IMG/VR virus record: IMGVR_UViG_3300019458_000020
Coordinates: 1-64,000 of that record
DNA: 64,000 nt
Source of the DNA: a virus
Strand: one strand, 5' to 3'
Shown: piece after piece, positions 15,379-24,800 of the stretch
How positions within the stretch are numbered: position 1 is the stretch's first letter
Layout of the letters: every line of letters starts with the position of its first letter
Notes under the pieces: generated by a model
The model's database searches: none
What the model saw: only the letters and a program-made list of their open reading frames with translations
What the model was told of the DNA's origin: nothing
Translations under genes and position numbers: made by a program

Positions 15379-17649
15379 TCATACCTTCTTTAAAAAAAGT
15401 CCGTTCATCGTTTTTGCAATCTGCCCAACCTGCGTAACATCAATCATACTAGCGTCTTTTCCATACATTGAACGGAATTGTTTTTCCGTTGTTTGGGTCG
15501 CCATTCCTAAAAATCCACCGAAAGCATTTACACTTTTATAATCCGATTCTATAAAATAACTCAGTATTTTAATACCATGTGACCGCATAATATTAACCTG
15601 ACGTTTGGTGTGTTTCACAGCTTCTTCACCACCATAAGAAAATCCTTTTCCACCGCCGCGGTCATAAAAACAATAACACGGTTCACCGTCTGAAATGTTT
15701 ACGAAGTAATGGTCTTCTCCATTGGATCGTTTATTTATTACACAATCCGTCATGATTGCTTCAAAGGCCAATCCTTCAGGAGTTGCACCACCAGCTTTCA
15801 AAAATGGAAAAATCTGGCGTATCTTACTTGGTTTATCAACTTCTGAATCATATATGATAACAATATATGGAAGACTTGCCTTATCCATATCATGTGTTGT
15901 ACGAAGAGAAACCGACACATGTAAATTTTGAATCATCGAACATGCTTGACACAATGCTGCCAACAGTGTCATCGTAGGCAACCATTTTGTACTACAATCC
16001 ATCGAACCACTGGCATCCACCGAAATATGAAGTTTGGCTGTATTAAACTGGTCCATCTGAATCTTATAAAAGAGATTTTCTACTCCTGCACCAAACTCCG
16101 CTATAATTCTTTTTTCTAATTTACCGGAAGAGCGTCTAATATATTTAATGATGTTGGTTTCATTTCTGATTTGAAGTTTTCTTCCCAATCTTTTACCCAT
16201 AGCAATACCCTTCATTATTGCTTCCAAATTTTCTTTATTAGGTTCAATTCCACCTAATGCTATTCCGGGAGATTCTTCATGTGTAGAAAGAGGAAAGATT
16301 TCCTTTCCAGAAAACAATAACGATTTTGTCAGATTTTTTACAACGATACAATCGACTTTTCTTATGACTCCTTCAGAATTTTCTGGACTAAAATGAGCAT
16401 GAGAAATATGAATTCCTGATTGTTCAACGATTTCTAAAATCTTAGCTCTTTCGGCCGTCAAGGTTTCCTTTACCGAATCAAAATCATTCATTAACATTTC
16501 TTTCGTCTGTTCAAAATGTTTTTGAATTTTATCTCGTTGTGATGGGGTGAATTCACTTAAATCACCACGAGGGTCATCTTCCGTAGTCTTACCATCTTCA
16601 ATTTTTTCGGCTTGAGTAGGCATGCCTCCCAATACGTCCTCAATTGATTCAGATTCCGACTCTGCCAACTTTTCTTTTTCAGATGATGGTTCACCGGTTT
16701 TTTCTTCTTTATTTTCGGAATGTTCTCCGGATTTGCTTATTTGTGTCGCGGACGGATCATCTTTATTCCCATCAGGTTCATTAGATGGTTCATTAGAATT
16801 ACCACTCAACACATTTTTTATCTGCTTAATTGTAGAATTGGCTCCACCACCGTTATTGGCTTCTTTTTTCTTTTTATCGATTGCATCTAATATCATTTCG
16901 ACAATTTTGAATGAGAGAGTCATTCTATCCGATGTAGTCTTTTCTCTTAAAATGGTTGATATATCGAATAAAGCATTTATCTTTCTTAATTCCGGCAAGG
17001 CATCTAAATCAGTCGCGGGATTGGTCAAATATATGATTCTATATTCGTAGGATTCCAAATTATTGAGACGATATCCCTTCGATTTAAGCGTTGCACTTAT
17101 TGCTTTGGAATTCCAAAGCTTATCATACAATGCTTTATAATATCCTCGGTATCCGGGACATGTTTTGAAGGCATAGGCATCAATATATCTGTCTTCGACA
17201 ACATTGAACATCATTTTACAAAAGTGAGCTACTTCTTCTTTTGTGACTCGCTTTTCTTTGCCCTTCTTATACAGTTCCGATGGAATCTTATTCCAAATAG
17301 ACCTAAATATATTAAAATCCGTTTTAACGATGTGCATTGATTCGTGTAATGCTAATCCGACACACCAATCAAAGTCGGATTTTTTTCTAACGGAAGCTGA
17401 CAAAAAAACAGTTTTTCCATCGGTTGCTCCGGTACTTCCGGCAGGTAAATATTTAACAGGTATGGATGGGTTTGTAGCAATGGATACAAAGTTAGAAATG
17501 ACTTTTCGATACGATGCCAATAAAATTAAATCCATTGTAAATAACTTACCCTCAGTTGTGGTTTCTTTATCATGATTTATATAATCATCGATAGACGTGC
17601 CGTCCAACCAGAAATCGGAATAACACGTATCTTTATCTACAACATCCAT
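15379..17649 (-). CDS. Zincin-like and VWA-domain protein, partner of MoxR ATPase
   Basis: A 756-residue protein in three parts. Residues 95-160 hold LALHESMHIV with the zinc-protease motif HESMH (102-106) and FNVVEDRYID (148-157), whose Glu is a likely third ligand. Residues 265-360 are a low-complexity acidic linker. Residues 540-756 form a von Willebrand A domain with the metal site DASGSM (545-550). The layout resembles CobT-like partners of CobS/MoxR ATPases, and the ATPase gene lies three bases upstream. The pair probably remodels or inserts metal into a target, unknown here. Confidence 0.82.
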   Translation of the reverse strand: MDVVDKDTCYSDFWLDGTSIDDYINHDKETTTEGKLFTMDLILLASYRKVISNFVSIATNPSIPVKYLPAGSTGATDGKTVFLSASVRKKSDFDWCVGLALHESMHIVKTDFNIFRSIWNKIPSELYKKGKEKRVTKEEVAHFCKMMFNVVEDRYIDAYAFKTCPGYRGYYKALYDKLWNSKAISATLKSKGYRLNNLESYEYRIIYLTNPATDLDALPELRKINALFDISTILREKTTSDRMTLSFKIVEMILDAIDKKKKEANNGGGANSTIKQIKNVLSGNSNEPSNEPDGNKDDPSATQISKSGEHSENKEEKTGEPSSEKEKLAESESESIEDVLGGMPTQAEKIEDGKTTEDDPRGDLSEFTPSQRDKIQKHFEQTKEMLMNDFDSVKETLTAERAKILEIVEQSGIHISHAHFSPENSEGVIRKVDCIVVKNLTKSLLFSGKEIFPLSTHEESPGIALGGIEPNKENLEAIMKGIAMGKRLGRKLQIRNETNIIKYIRRSSGKLEKRIIAEFGAGVENLFYKIQMDQFNTAKLHISVDASGSMDCSTKWLPTMTLLAALCQACSMIQNLHVSVSLRTTHDMDKASLPYIVIIYDSEVDKPSKIRQIFPFLKAGGATPEGLAFEAIMTDCVINKRSNGEDHYFVNISDGEPCYCFYDRGGGKGFSYGGEEAVKHTKRQVNIMRSHGIKILSYFIESDYKSVNAFGGFLGMATQTTEKQFRSMYGKDASMIDVTQVGQIAKTMNGLFLKKV

Positions 17650-17652
17650 AAT

Positions 17653-18627
17653 TTAGAATTTATGGGTTTTTAACCCTCCCTTTTTTCCCTTGATAGGATT
17701 AGGTGCGGCAGAAGCATTGGTATCAATATATTTCTGAACCAATTGTTTGATATAAAGTCTTTCGGATTCCGTTCCGCCATCTTTATCAAACATTGGATAG
17801 ATGGATAATTCTGCTAACTCTTTAAGAGAAAATCCGTCAATAACCATCTGAGCCATTTCAATAACAATACCGGTGGGAATGAATCGGGAAATAGGAGCGT
17901 CGTCTAATTTAGCCTGTTTCTTTGTATCATGTGAAATATTACAAATATCATTGAAGTAGTCCTTGTTTTCTTCAAAATCATTTTCAAATAAAATTTTCAA
18001 TAACTTCATCTCTCCGTCAAAATCCAACGGTTCCATTTCAACGATGACCGGAAATCGACGAGACGTGGCTTCATCGATGACTTTCGTTGCGGTATATTGT
18101 AATCCTATGTTTGTAGTAGAAACAAACGTAATACTGGTAGGAATCTTGATGATTGAGGATTCTACTGATTCATCCAACCGTAAATATCTTTGTGTAGAAT
18201 CCAAGACCGGCATCAATATATTCCAAGCATCATGATGTCCACGAGAAAGTTCATCTAGTAGAATTACTGCATTCTCAGTTTGTATTGCTCTAACAAATTC
18301 CGATGGATTAAATATCGTTCCTTGCTCTTTTTTGAATGTGGTATTTCCAATAAGTGTTGCCCGGGCATCTTGTGTAGAACCAAGATTGAAATAGAAGAAG
18401 GGTCTATTCAATGCTTTTGCGACGGATTGAGCGGCTTTGGTTTTTCCGCATCTTGTCGGTCCTACTATTAAAACGTTTCGACCTCGTAACACTGCCCATA
18501 CCAAACCCTTCCATTGTGTTTCGTCTATAATCAAATCCTTTGGAATTAAAGACTTGGAATCAGTAAGCATTTGCGTAACATCTACGTTTGACATATCGTT
18601 GAGAATGGAGTTTTTCATTACCTCCAT
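17653..18627 (-). CDS. MoxR/CobS-type AAA+ ATPase
   Basis: A 324-residue AAA+ protein. The Walker A loop is VGPTRCGKTKAAQ (near 57-69), Walker B is AVILLDELSRG (near 120-130), and SITFVSTTNIG is sensor 1. Its length and the Asp-Glu-Leu-Ser-Arg-Gly block place it with MoxR/CobS proteins, which act as hexameric motors with a VWA partner; that partner is the next gene. A GGAGG lies just before a second ATG (18618), so the start could be three codons later. Confidence 0.87.
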   Translation of the reverse strand: MEVMKNSILNDMSNVDVTQMLTDSKSLIPKDLIIDETQWKGLVWAVLRGRNVLIVGPTRCGKTKAAQSVAKALNRPFFYFNLGSTQDARATLIGNTTFKKEQGTIFNPSEFVRAIQTENAVILLDELSRGHHDAWNILMPVLDSTQRYLRLDESVESSIIKIPTSITFVSTTNIGLQYTATKVIDEATSRRFPVIVEMEPLDFDGEMKLLKILFENDFEENKDYFNDICNISHDTKKQAKLDDAPISRFIPTGIVIEMAQMVIDGFSLKELAELSIYPMFDKDGGTESERLYIKQLVQKYIDTNASAAPNPIKGKKGGLKTHKF

Positions 18628-18656
18628 ACTATTCCATACTTTTTATACAATGTCAA
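18628..18656 (-). promoter_or_regulatory. Possible sigma70-like promoter for the MoxR operon
   Basis: Minus strand: TTGACA (18656-18651), 17 bases, AATAGT (18633-18628), placed right after a terminator hairpin. The -35 is perfect; the -10 is weak and lies against the ATG, so the start point or start codon may be slightly downstream. Confidence 0.35.
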
Positions 18657-18659
18657 GAA

Positions 18660-18688
18660 AGAAAAAACGTGTTGTGAACCAACACGTT
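18660..18688 (-). terminator. Rho-independent terminator
   Basis: Hairpin AACGTGTTG (18666-18674), loop of five, CAACACGTT (18680-18688). On the minus strand the stem is followed by a run of T. It ends the transcript of the three helix-tag genes and separates them from the MoxR/VWA operon. Confidence 0.8.
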
Positions 18689-18705
18689 CTATATTAGAAA
18701 GCGAA

Positions 18706-19209
18706 TTAAGCTACCGGTGCAGTAGGGGCCGGTGGTGTTGCGGCTGCCGGTGCTGGTGTAGGTTCACCCGTAGGAATGGTATCGGATTCGTAACGAGCCA
18801 TTCTCTCAAGAATATTTTCAAGTTTTTCATATTCAGGAAACTCTGAAAATCTCGATTGAATTCCTTCTCCATTGTTTGCATTTTTTACTGTTCTAACAAA
18901 AATAACAGGCATCGTATGAGACGGAGAAAAATAAACACTTTCTACTACATCAATATCATTATCCGTAATATAATGTCTCGTGTATGCATGATGATTGGCA
19001 TCCCATTTGAATCCGAATAATTCCAATGAATCTAAGTGGAGTTGTTCTGTAGCCTGCTGACCATCGACGATTTGGGGGACAGGGAATTTCATTTTCATAA
19101 ATCCCAATTCCTTCAACGTCTCAATTTGGTCTTCGGTAAAAGCATCCATTCCTTTCAATACTTCACGAATGGTTTCTTTTATTAATGCTTTAATCTCATG
19201 TTTTTTCAT
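18706..19209 (-). CDS. Hypothetical protein with N-terminal helix tag
   Basis: A 167-residue protein. It starts with an amphipathic helix, MKKHEIKALIKETIREVLKG, that recurs in altered form at the start of the next two genes upstream. A folded middle follows (LELFGFKWDANHHAYTRHYI; VESVYFSPSHTMPVIFVR), and the end is a Pro/Ala tail. It is the last of a three-gene set and is followed by a terminator. The helix could be a packaging or localisation tag. Function unknown. Confidence 0.6.
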   Translation of the reverse strand: MKKHEIKALIKETIREVLKGMDAFTEDQIETLKELGFMKMKFPVPQIVDGQQATEQLHLDSLELFGFKWDANHHAYTRHYITDNDIDVVESVYFSPSHTMPVIFVRTVKNANNGEGIQSRFSEFPEYEKLENILERMARYESDTIPTGEPTPAPAAATPPAPTAPVA

Positions 19210-19210
19210 A

Positions 19211-19477
19211 TTATTTCTTGAATCCTAATCCGGCCACGTCACCTATTCCAGCTATGAATTTTCCGATCTTATCACTCCAATTAGCATTTCGTGCAGACCT
19301 CCATCCGTGTTTAAATCCAGCTTTAAATTCTTCAGACATGTGTGAATAGTCTCCGGCTTCTCCCTTTAGATGGTCGTTCATTCCTTGTCTAAATCCTTTT
19401 TTGTATTCGTTGGATTTTCCAGATAAATCAGTAGTAATTATCTCTTTAATGACTTGTTTAAGTTCATCCCTCTTCAT
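19211..19477 (-). CDS. Small protein with helix tag and Gly-Phe-x2-Gly repeats
   Basis: An 88-residue protein. After a tag helix (MKRDELKQVIKEIITTDLSG) come two related units, EYKKGFRQGMNDHLKG and EFKAGFKHGWRSAR, followed by a hydrophobic end. The repeated aromatic-Gly units recall ribosome modulation factor-like sequences, which also end in a Gly-Trp-Arg block, but the match is faint. It lies between two other tag genes, one and four bases away. Confidence 0.55.
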   Translation of the reverse strand: MKRDELKQVIKEIITTDLSGKSNEYKKGFRQGMNDHLKGEAGDYSHMSEEFKAGFKHGWRSARNANWSDKIGKFIAGIGDVAGLGFKK

Positions 19478-19481
19478 ATCA

Positions 19482-20270
19482 TTATTTTAATTTAGGTGTT
19501 TTCTTAGGATTTACTACCAATTTTTTATCAACCTTATGTTTCAGAGGCTTGACTTTGTTCTCAGTTTCCTTGAAATCTCTTTGGTGCTTGATATCCTTTT
19601 CATCTACCGTTTTCATTGGTTGATTTGGCTGGTCTTCATCCTTTTTGACTGCCTTCTCATTGTAATCTTTTTCATCGTTTTTGGTGTCGCCGACTTCTTT
19701 TCTTTTTGGCTTATTATGTTGTGGCAAATCACTCTTGTCTGATTTATCTTCCAAATGGTTCATCGCCTTTTCTCTTGCTTGGTCCACCTTCGTATCCTCT
19801 ACATCTTGGAAATTAGCTTTTACAAAATTCTTTACTTGTTCCCACGTCAAGGCTATGGCACGAACTCGGTCATCGAGATTTACCATTGCTTCAATGTTGA
19901 ACATGTCTTCGGCAGTTTGAGAAATACGAACACGGAGTAGCGGCTTTGCATCTACATTTAAATCGTTATGGTCATCCCAATAAACCAAAAAATCTTTATC
20001 AATTTCTTTTACAATTTTACTAAGTTGATCCATCATTTCGGCTCTAGTTGCATCCAATCGTTCGTTACCCGTTTTCTTATATCCCTTATCGATGGTTTCT
20101 TTTTCTTCTTTGGTTGGTTCGGGTTTTGTTACGTTGGTTATTTCAGATAAAACCTTCTTGACAATTTTTCGTAACGACTCCTTGACAACTTGTTTTTTAG
20201 ACGTGGCTCTCTCGGTTAGGACTTCATCCCAAGATTCTCTTACAAGTTTTTTTAATTGGTCTTTATTCAT
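19482..20270 (-). CDS. Hypothetical protein with helix tag and charged tail
   Basis: A 262-residue protein. It opens with the tag-like helix MNKDQLKKLVRESWDEVLTE and a second similar helix (QVVKESLRKIVKKVLSEI, about 27-44). The middle has a small folded-looking unit (FLVYWDDHNDLNVDAKPLLR), and the last 90 residues are a highly charged Lys/Asp tail. A candidate late element lies 18 bases before the ATG. It leads the three-gene set that ends in the terminator at 18660-18688. Confidence 0.6.
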   Translation of the reverse strand: MNKDQLKKLVRESWDEVLTERATSKKQVVKESLRKIVKKVLSEITNVTKPEPTKEEKETIDKGYKKTGNERLDATRAEMMDQLSKIVKEIDKDFLVYWDDHNDLNVDAKPLLRVRISQTAEDMFNIEAMVNLDDRVRAIALTWEQVKNFVKANFQDVEDTKVDQAREKAMNHLEDKSDKSDLPQHNKPKRKEVGDTKNDEKDYNEKAVKKDEDQPNQPMKTVDEKDIKHQRDFKETENKVKPLKHKVDKKLVVNPKKTPKLK

Positions 20271-20288
20271 ATTTATCTCCGATATGAG

Positions 20289-20296
20289 TATAAATA
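20289..20296 (-). promoter_or_regulatory. Candidate late element (ATATTTATA)
   Basis: The minus strand reads ATATTTATA in the direction of the gene, 18 bases before the ATG at 20270. One of a set of twelve such sites. Confidence 0.45.
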
Positions 20297-20304
20297 TTAC
20301 AAAG

Positions 20305-21078
20305 TCAACTAAAAAACGGATTTTCGGTCTTATTATCGACTTTGATTTCCTCTATTTGTTCCTTATAGATAGTATCTTTTGGATAGGGTAAAAATGGGTG
20401 TTTTAGATTGGCTAATATTTTCTTCTTTTCGACCTTATTTCCCAATAAATACACATATCGATGTTTGGTGGATTCTTTTTTCCTCCAGAACGTTTTACCG
20501 ATGGTCTTTTTCAAATGTTCTACGTTATGAGAACCATAAGTGGAAAAGGCGGTTCTTGAATGCATCCATTTATACGGTGGCCCGATTTCTGAAATAGAAT
20601 AATTAGGCATTAAAGCTAATGAAGAATTCCCTTGATAGTAAAATCCTGAAGCCTGATAGATGGTTCCTCTGTGACCTTGTTCATTATCAGCATAACTTAT
20701 TACGGCTTTAACGTTAGGAAGATGCTTTGTCAACATCGATAAAGTCTTTGATATACAATAACTTTCTATATTTTTGCCGTATCCATCATAAATGACTAAT
20801 CGGGTTAATTCCGTAACTTGTTCCAAGGTTATGAGTGGAGATATAGATTCGGCTGCACTTCTTCCAACCGGGCCGCCGTAGATGACTGTTCCGATTAATT
20901 TTTCCTCATTGCCTTCAATGAATTGGGAGGGAGTTTTTGTATTAATGAAGATACCAAAAGCCACATCACATAGGGTCCATTTGTGACTATAATGATTTTT
21001 TTCGACAAATGATTTACCTATATCTTTAGGAATTACCCGTATTGACACGAGTGATGTATCGACATAACCTTCTTCCAT
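20305..21078 (-). CDS. Mom-like DNA modification protein
   Basis: A 257-residue GNAT-like protein. FVEKNHYSHKW (near 25-35) matches the opening His-Tyr-Ser motif of phage Mu Mom-family proteins, LTRLVIYDGYGKNIESYCIS (near 111-130) matches the core, and AVISYADNEQGHRGTIYQAS (near 144-163) is the second conserved block. Mom modifies adenines to N6-carbamoylmethyladenine and protects phage DNA from restriction. The family also includes other phage acyl-transfer proteins, so the exact chemistry is not certain. Two DruA-like genes lie within 10 kb. Confidence 0.8.
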   Translation of the reverse strand: MEEGYVDTSLVSIRVIPKDIGKSFVEKNHYSHKWTLCDVAFGIFINTKTPSQFIEGNEEKLIGTVIYGGPVGRSAAESISPLITLEQVTELTRLVIYDGYGKNIESYCISKTLSMLTKHLPNVKAVISYADNEQGHRGTIYQASGFYYQGNSSLALMPNYSISEIGPPYKWMHSRTAFSTYGSHNVEHLKKTIGKTFWRKKESTKHRYVYLLGNKVEKKKILANLKHPFLPYPKDTIYKEQIEEIKVDNKTENPFFS

Positions 21079-21092
21079 AACTTCTTTTAAAG

Positions 21093-21389
21093 TTACACCA
21101 GTTTGGATTCCAACAAAAGATTTTTTAATTCGGTTTCGTTTTTATATATTACCAGCTTAATGTGAGGGTGGACGCTTTGGATATAATTCTTTAAAAACGT
21201 TGTTAGTGAAACCGACCCGTTCTGATGAATGAATCCTATACTACATGCATCTACTTTACCCATATTTACATCCAACAAAAAACTTTTATAGTCGTTATAT
21301 GCATTTGTTACACATTTAACAGAGGATATTGTTGATTTTACATTGTTTTTTTCGTCGAAGATGAAAGCTTTTAATTTTGGAGTATTCAT
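21093..21389 (-). CDS. Hypothetical protein
   Basis: A 98-residue protein with an alternating strand/helix pattern (KAFIFDEKNNVKS; FLLDVNMGKVDACSIGF; IKLVIYKNETELKNLL). The spacing recalls a receiver-like alpha/beta fold, but the acidic phosphorylation pocket is not clear, so no family is claimed. It lies six bases downstream of the membrane coiled-coil gene and 14 bases upstream of the Mom-like gene. Confidence 0.5.
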   Translation of the reverse strand: MNTPKLKAFIFDEKNNVKSTISSVKCVTNAYNDYKSFLLDVNMGKVDACSIGFIHQNGSVSLTTFLKNYIQSVHPHIKLVIYKNETELKNLLLESKLV

Positions 21390-21394
21390 TGTTG

Positions 21395-21763
21395 TTACTT
21401 GTTTTCCAACTCGGAAATCCGGGTTTTTTGACGAAGAATTTCTTCTTCATTGATAGAGTTTTGTTTGTTAAGGAGAGTGATTTCTCCCTCACAACGTTCC
21501 AATAACTCTTTAGTATGAGTGAGTTCAATAGTCATCGACTCAATTTTTTTCTTATACTCCGAAACTTCTTCTTGAGACTTTTCTAGTTCTTCCCAAATTT
21601 CCTTCCTCATTTGAGCTTCCGCATTAGTCACCGACTCTATTGCTCTTACCTGCATATCCGTCATTAGTTTCATCTGTTGTAATCTAACTCGTTTATTAGC
21701 AATAAAATACGTAACAATCATTGTTATTAGAGCCGGTATAATCGTTGCTAATAATTCCATCAT
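21395..21763 (-). CDS. Membrane-anchored coiled-coil protein
   Basis: A 122-residue protein with one N-terminal membrane span (LATIIPALITMIVTYFIA, about 4-21) and about 95 residues of heptad-rich coiled coil. Topology and size would fit an inner-membrane spanin, but no Cys-lipobox partner is seen inside or next to it. A candidate late element stands 34 bases upstream. Function unproven. Confidence 0.6.
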   Translation of the reverse strand: MMELLATIIPALITMIVTYFIANKRVRLQQMKLMTDMQVRAIESVTNAEAQMRKEIWEELEKSQEEVSEYKKKIESMTIELTHTKELLERCEGEITLLNKQNSINEEEILRQKTRISELENK

Positions 21764-21796
21764 ATAAGAAATCGCCCACCTTATGTGGACTCATAT

Positions 21797-21804
21797 TATA
21801 AATA
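21797..21804 (-). promoter_or_regulatory. Candidate late element (ATATTTATA)
   Basis: The minus strand reads ATATTTATA 34 bases before the ATG at 21763. Confidence 0.4.
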
Positions 21805-21833
21805 TGATTGGGTTTTTCTAAAACTATAAAGAA

Positions 21834-24800
21834 TTAAGATTTTGGTTTGATTTCGCAAACATCATTGCTGCAAAACCTTTCTACGTCCGCTTCTTCGTGT
21901 TTTATTCCTTTAAACCTCACAGGTTTTAATTTAGAGGATAGTTCATCGTAAGTTTCAATAGAAATGGTTTCGTAGGGCATCTGTTCGTATGCACCCTTTT
22001 CTGTAATAGGCAAAAATGAAATACCTTTTAGTTGATATTGATAGAAATTTAAAAGATGTTTGATTTGGTTCGCTTCATCCTTTCTAAAAGAAATGGTACA
22101 TGAAACTTGATTGTCTGCCCAATATCTTTGTAAGAACGCTGCCAGTGCAGCTTGTTCCCATATACTTACATCTTTAACTGGTCTTAGATTATCACCAATC
22201 TTGACAGGAATTTCTACAACAACAGTGGTATCTTCCGACCCCTTACAATCTTCGATGTGATATCCGGCTTCTTTTAATGGTCCAACTAAATCACTATATT
22301 TTGAAAGTCGCATTCTCCTTATGTAACAAACATTTTCTGGAAAATGAACGCCGGGGGTCGCACCGGCGACCAAACTCACCGTTCCACTTGGTTTGATAGA
22401 AGTCTTCTTTATACTTTTTGGTATGGCTAACCAATCGGAATATACTTCATCATAATACTCAATTTTTTTGTATCCCTTTTCGCACCATGTTTTAAATTCG
22501 TCTATTCCACGGTTAGCTAAAAATTGAACTATACCACTCATACTACAACCTATTCTTCTATTTCTTAACATTACTCTATTAGTTTCCGGCCAATGAGTTT
22601 GACCCAACGTCACTGTCTTGGCATACAAATATGCATATTTAAGTGTAACGAGAAAATCATCAAGATTTTCATGATTATTTGGGAATGTTTCAACTAAGCA
22701 GCATAATTCATAGCTTTCCAATGATTGTTCGAGACAATTGATTATTATAATCCCATCTACTTGATTATCAGAAACTTGTGTAATAATTGAATAATTATAA
22801 TTATCATCTACTGTAATGTTATATACATCTTCTTTTTCTGATAAAAATGTCACCGATTTAACTCGATGATTGTATCCTTTTTCTTTTTCAATTAATTCTT
22901 TGTAGCTTTTTAGAACGTAAGGATTTTCGGTTTTAAGAGATTCTGGATTTCTTATTCTAAAAGAAATTTTTCTATTTCGGCATTCTCTTTCCCATTCTTT
23001 CTTTAAAGGATTCCTATCCAAAGATTGTTTCAAGTCTTTGAATATCATAATTTGTTGATGTAATGTGTCTCTTTGTTTATTCTCAAAGTGGATCTTCTGC
23101 CCCTCTTTTCTAAATTTGATTTGTCCTTCGTGTTTATTTTGACATGAATGTGAACAAAATACAACATGGCGACTTCCCCAAGATACTATCATTTCATCAT
23201 TACATGTAATACATTTCTTCTTTGCAAACATTCGTTCGTTTACCCAAACTGTTTCTAAATCTGTCTTTTTTGATTGTTCTATATAGTATTCTTTATCCCA
23301 TTCTTTTTTATTTTTTTTCATTTTTGATGAATATAGTTCTCTACATTCGTCAGTATGAGAATTGGACAATCTTTTTAAATACTCTACATCTTTGCATCTT
23401 TCTTTCGTTTTTTCTCCAATTAATTTTTTCGATTCTTCCGTATGTTGTCTTCCAAACATAGGATTGTTTTCTCCTTGATTATCGTGGTCAGCATGAAATT
23501 TACAATGATCCTTAAATGTCATTAATTCTAGGTTATCTATAGAATTATTTAATCCATTATAATCTTTGTGATGAACAACTATTCCACCTTTACACCACCC
23601 ATTTGATTTCGATTCATTATATAGTTCGTTCCATTTTTCTGGATTGTGAAATTTAACAATTAAACGATGTTCCATTTCTCTTTTCCTTTTTACATCATTT
23701 GTATCCATGCTTACAATATAATATTTATTAGGATTATCCTTAAACATCTTTTCTTTTCTTTTTTGAAATCTTGGAAGAGAGTCTCCAATTTTTAAATCTT
23801 TAGCACGACACGTTTCTCCATTTAATAAAATCATTTTGTGGTCTGGAGTGACTCTTAATTTTCCTCCTTCTTCAAATTCTATTTCTACCAATTCTGCATT
23901 TTCTCTAGTCTTTCTTGGATTTCTTCCCCACTTTATTTCTACCATTCCACTTTTATTCATAGAATATACTGCAACATCATTTCCTTCTTCTGCTAATTCT
24001 TTTATAGAAACTGCATTTCTTCCGTCTGCAACTGCAATGAGAGTGTCTCCGGTTAAACAAGGATTACCCCCTTCAACCCGATGGTCTTTGTGGTCCATTC
24101 CATTATTCATCCTTGAATATCCTTTCATATTTTCCAACCAAGCATATCCCGGCTCACCATTTACTTTAGTTCTCTCGGCAGCATTGGAATAATCCATTCC
24201 CAAATCACAAAAGATAGAATTGTTTGATGTCCATCCATATTCAGACCGATGTGGATTCTTTTTATAATTTTTTAAATCCAAATATTCTTCTGAGTTGTAG
24301 TCACCAAATACAATTTCAGCCGTTCTTCTTACATTTCCAGCAACAACACACTTTCCAATAAGATTCATAACATCAACAATAGTAGTTGTTGTTATTAGGT
24401 GTCCTACATTTTTATCAAAAATTACACGAAGGGTTTTATGAAGTTCAATCAAGGGTTGAGAACCGGATGAAACACCACCGAACCCTTTAATTGGTTCGCC
24501 CGCGGCTCTTATTAATGAATAATCGAAATGAACTTCCTTGGTTTCAAGTAGATAGGATTCGATTAAAAGTTTTGTTGATTCGACCCAACCCTCTCTCGTA
24601 TCAGCAATTTTATAAATATTGTCGGGTGATGGGCTTGGTTTCCCTACTTTAATTTTCCCTGACCCTTTACAATCAAATCCAACACCAACACCCAACATTG
24701 ACATATCCATCAAAAAACAGAATGATTTTGACACATCCTCTTTTATGGTTGAGGTCGAAACGAATGCACAGTTATTTAGTGCGGCATATAAATGTCTTTC

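Noticed and set aside
16622-17050. A 142-residue + frame opposite the acidic linker of the VWA protein
   Set aside because: It is a Ser-rich mirror of a Glu/Ser-rich low-complexity region; no start signal.
21316-21528. A 70-residue frame inside the membrane coiled-coil gene, considered as an embedded o-spanin
   Set aside because: It has no signal peptide or lipobox cysteine, and its composition is that of a shifted frame over a real gene.
23836-24192. A 118-residue + frame opposite the RNR intein
   Set aside because: Antisense shadow of the intein N-terminal splicing region, which is clearly coding.
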